64,000 nt of DNA from Kluyvera ascorbata_C. Lineage in GTDB: Bacteria > Pseudomonadota > Gammaproteobacteria > Enterobacterales > Enterobacteriaceae. Made by a program: the position numbers and the translations under genes. The DNA lies in contig NZ_JBIQOI010000004.1 in NCBI RefSeq assembly GCF_044197065.1, forward strand, positions 62,001 through 126,000, given 5' to 3'. The notes below the pieces were generated by a model. It did not search any database and was not told where the DNA came from. It saw only the letters and a list, made by a program, of their open reading frames with translations. This document shows positions 62,225-64,000 of the stretch, piece by piece (positions within the stretch are counted from its first letter, which is position 1; the number at the start of each line of letters is the position of its first letter).

Positions 62225-63874
62225 ATGCTGAATTTATCTCTGCCCCATGAAGCCGACACCCTCACCACGCAGCCCGGTGAAGTGTTAATGGTCACCAACG
62301 CCGACCTGCGTGAACCGGCAAACGTCACCTGCTGGCCCACTCAGAAGCTATTTGAACAACGCCTCGCAACGGCGCTGGAAAAGCTCGGCTACAGTCTACG
62401 CCGTGCACATCCGGTCAATGAAAGCCGTGGTCACGGCTTTATCAGCAGCCAGAAAGAAGGCAGCGATCTTTTCGCCAGAATCGATCCTGACGCACCGGTT
62501 ATCGTCCTGCTCACCGCCTGGCAGTATTCACACCACATTGCCCCTTCACTGGTTCACCATCGCGGCCCGATCCTGCTGCTGGCAAACTTCGATGGCACCT
62601 GGCCCGGTCTTGTCGGCATGCTTTGCATGGCAGGCTGCCTGACCAGCCTTGAGCGTCCCTACTCGCGCCTGTGGTCGGAAACCTTTAGCGACGACCGCTT
62701 TATGCTCGGCCTGGATACCTGGCTTCGCGACGGGCACCTCAGCCATAAGCTGGGCTATCTGCATCCGGTTGCCGCCAGCGCCCCTTTACTGGCAAGCGAT
62801 GCCGGACAGATTGGCGTGAAGGTAGGGCAATCTCTCCTCAAGCACAAAGCGATTGTCGGTCTGTTCGATACCTTCTGCATGGGGATGATTAACGGCGTCT
62901 TCCCGCAGAAAGCGATGATTGATATCGGTATTCCGGTGGAGTCGCTGTCGCAATCGGCGCTGCTGGTTGAGATGGGTAAAGTGCCACAGGCGCTGCGGGA
63001 AGCCTGCCTCGAGTGGTATGAAAGCCGCGGGATGCAGTTCAAATTCGGCCAGGACAGCACCAAAGAGCTCACCCGTGAACAGGTGCTGGAACAGTGCGCG
63101 ATGATGATTGCCATGGCGCGCTTCGTGCAACGCTTCGGGCTGTCAGCGGTAGGCGTGCAGTATCAGCAGGGGCTAAAAGACAGCTGCGCAGCCTCGGACT
63201 TTGCTGAAGGCGCTATCGGCAACGCGGAACGCTTCCCGATCCCGGATGAACAGGGCCGCACTATCTGCCCGGATGCGCCAATCACCTGTATCAACGAAGT
63301 AGACATGGGCAGCGCCGTTCCGCAAATCATGCTCGCCAAACTGCTCAGCGCTCTCGGCATGGAGAGCGAGACCACCCTGCATGACATCCGCTGGGGCAGC
63401 GACTACGAAGGCACCTTCTATTGGGACCTGGAAATCTCCGGCGCCGTACCCTTTGCCCATCTCAAAGGCGGTATTGCCGGCGCGACCGGCTACCGACAGC
63501 CGCCGATGTTCTTCCCATACGGAGGTTCCACGATTGCCGGTCAGGGCAAGGCGGGGCGCTTTATCTGGGCGCGCGCGCACTACGAAGGTTCGCAGGTCAT
63601 TATGCATATCGGCACCGGTACGGCGGTTGAGCTGCCACACAATGAATTTGAGCGCCGTCGTAAGGCCACAAACTACGAATGGCCGCTGCTCAACGCCGTC
63701 CTGGACGGTATCTCACGCGATGACCTGATGGCGGGGCATCAAAGCAACCACCTTAGCCTGGCCTACGTCGATGAGCCGCTACTGCCGGAGGTGTTGACGG
63801 CGTTTGTCGCCCAGGCGCTGACGCAAAATATCACCGTCTTCCTCGCCGGCGAGGCGCATTCACTGGTGAAGTAA
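62225..63874 (+). CDS. Fucose/arabinose-isomerase-fold protein
   Basis: 549 residues from ATG at 62225, preceded by AGGAGA; an ATG at 62198 directly after the kinase stop is in frame but has no ribosome site. It looks like the L-fucose isomerase superfamily: N-terminal Rossmann-like region (LLTAWQYSHHIAPSLVHHRG), then the Glu of NEVDMGSAVPQ (Glu358), Asp387 and a C-terminal His509 (HQSNHLSLAY) as candidate Mn ligands, with GGSTIAGQGKAGRFIWARAH. It likely converts an aldose to the ketose used by the kinase. It is well separated in sequence from E. coli FucI and AraA, so the substrate is open. Confidence 0.8.
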   Translation: MLNLSLPHEADTLTTQPGEVLMVTNADLREPANVTCWPTQKLFEQRLATALEKLGYSLRRAHPVNESRGHGFISSQKEGSDLFARIDPDAPVIVLLTAWQYSHHIAPSLVHHRGPILLLANFDGTWPGLVGMLCMAGCLTSLERPYSRLWSETFSDDRFMLGLDTWLRDGHLSHKLGYLHPVAASAPLLASDAGQIGVKVGQSLLKHKAIVGLFDTFCMGMINGVFPQKAMIDIGIPVESLSQSALLVEMGKVPQALREACLEWYESRGMQFKFGQDSTKELTREQVLEQCAMMIAMARFVQRFGLSAVGVQYQQGLKDSCAASDFAEGAIGNAERFPIPDEQGRTICPDAPITCINEVDMGSAVPQIMLAKLLSALGMESETTLHDIRWGSDYEGTFYWDLEISGAVPFAHLKGGIAGATGYRQPPMFFPYGGSTIAGQGKAGRFIWARAHYEGSQVIMHIGTGTAVELPHNEFERRRKATNYEWPLLNAVLDGISRDDLMAGHQSNHLSLAYVDEPLLPEVLTAFVAQALTQNITVFLAGEAHSLVK

Positions 63875-64000
63875 AAAACTGACTCGCTCTGTAGTTCTTA
63901 CGTTGTTAGCGATCCTGGTCAACATCCGGTTAGTTCATCTCCTTGAATAGATTAAGGAATGAATCAGCACACGTTTATCCGAGCGGCAGGGTATCCCCTG
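63875..64000. other. Right-edge sequence, nothing assignable
   Basis: 126 bases after the isomerase stop. A possible ATG frame (MNQHTFIRAAGYPL) starts at 63959 but the AAGGA before it touches the ATG, so it is not called. No terminator was seen. Confidence 0.3.

Overview
The window is a chromosomal segment of an enterobacterium (Enterobacteriaceae, most like Klebsiella, Enterobacter or Citrobacter; the genus cannot be fixed by eye). The evidence is gene order: exbDB/metC, yghB, yqhCD-dkgA, ygiQ-ftsP-plsC-parC, ygiW-qseBC, mdaB-ygiN, the parE operon, tolC-ygiBC, ygiD, zupT, ribB, ubiK, hldE-glnE-ygiF, ygiM-cca, uppP, folB, plsY, tsaD, rpsU-dnaG-rpoD, mug and ileX occur in the order known from E. 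coli K-12. Many blocks present in K-12 are absent here, for example ygiS/mqsRA, ygiZ, the fimbrial and glgS region, and ttd. The sequence is GC-rich with strong codon bias, REP/BIME palindromes separate many transcription units, and no broken core gene was seen.

Layout. 1-3.4 kb: a xylo-oligosaccharide cassette (GPH symporter plus a GH43 xylosidase cut by the window edge) next to a chemoreceptor with an unusual membrane sensor. 3.6-6.2 kb: exbBD (Fur box) divergent from metC (Met box). 6.4-10.4 kb: DedA protein YghB and the electrophile-responsive yqhC / yqhD-dkgA aldehyde reductase module. 10.5-17.6 kb: ygiQ, ftsP, plsC, parC. 17.7-22.2 kb: an AraC-GyrI regulator (apparently the full-length form of YgiV), ygiW, qseBC with a PmrA-like direct repeat, mdaB and ygiN.

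22.3-30.6 kb is the main accessory region, between ygiN and parE, which are adjacent in K-12. It holds a GH88 unsaturated uronyl hydrolase, a LacY-type oligosaccharide symporter, a DUF2264 (probable GH154) hydrolase, a divergent AraC regulator, and a three-gene TRAP transporter. Together they look like a system that imports and splits uronic-acid-containing oligosaccharides.

30.9-58.4 kb is essentially core: nudF-yqiB-cpdA-yqiA-parE; tolC; ygiBC; ygiD and zupT (Fur palindrome); ribB behind an FMN riboswitch; ubiK; the ygiF-glnE-hldE operon; ygiM-cca; uppP; folB; plsY; tsaD; the macromolecular synthesis operon rpsU-dnaG-rpoD; mug; and tRNA-Ile(CAU). 58.7-63.9 kb, after the tRNA, is a second accessory cluster: an MHS-type transporter divergent from an FGGY sugar kinase and a fucose/arabinose-isomerase-fold protein. 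Both promoters carry the same 16-bp inverted repeat, once in each orientation. This looks like a sugar pathway whose regulator lies outside the window or elsewhere; its substrate is not known to me.
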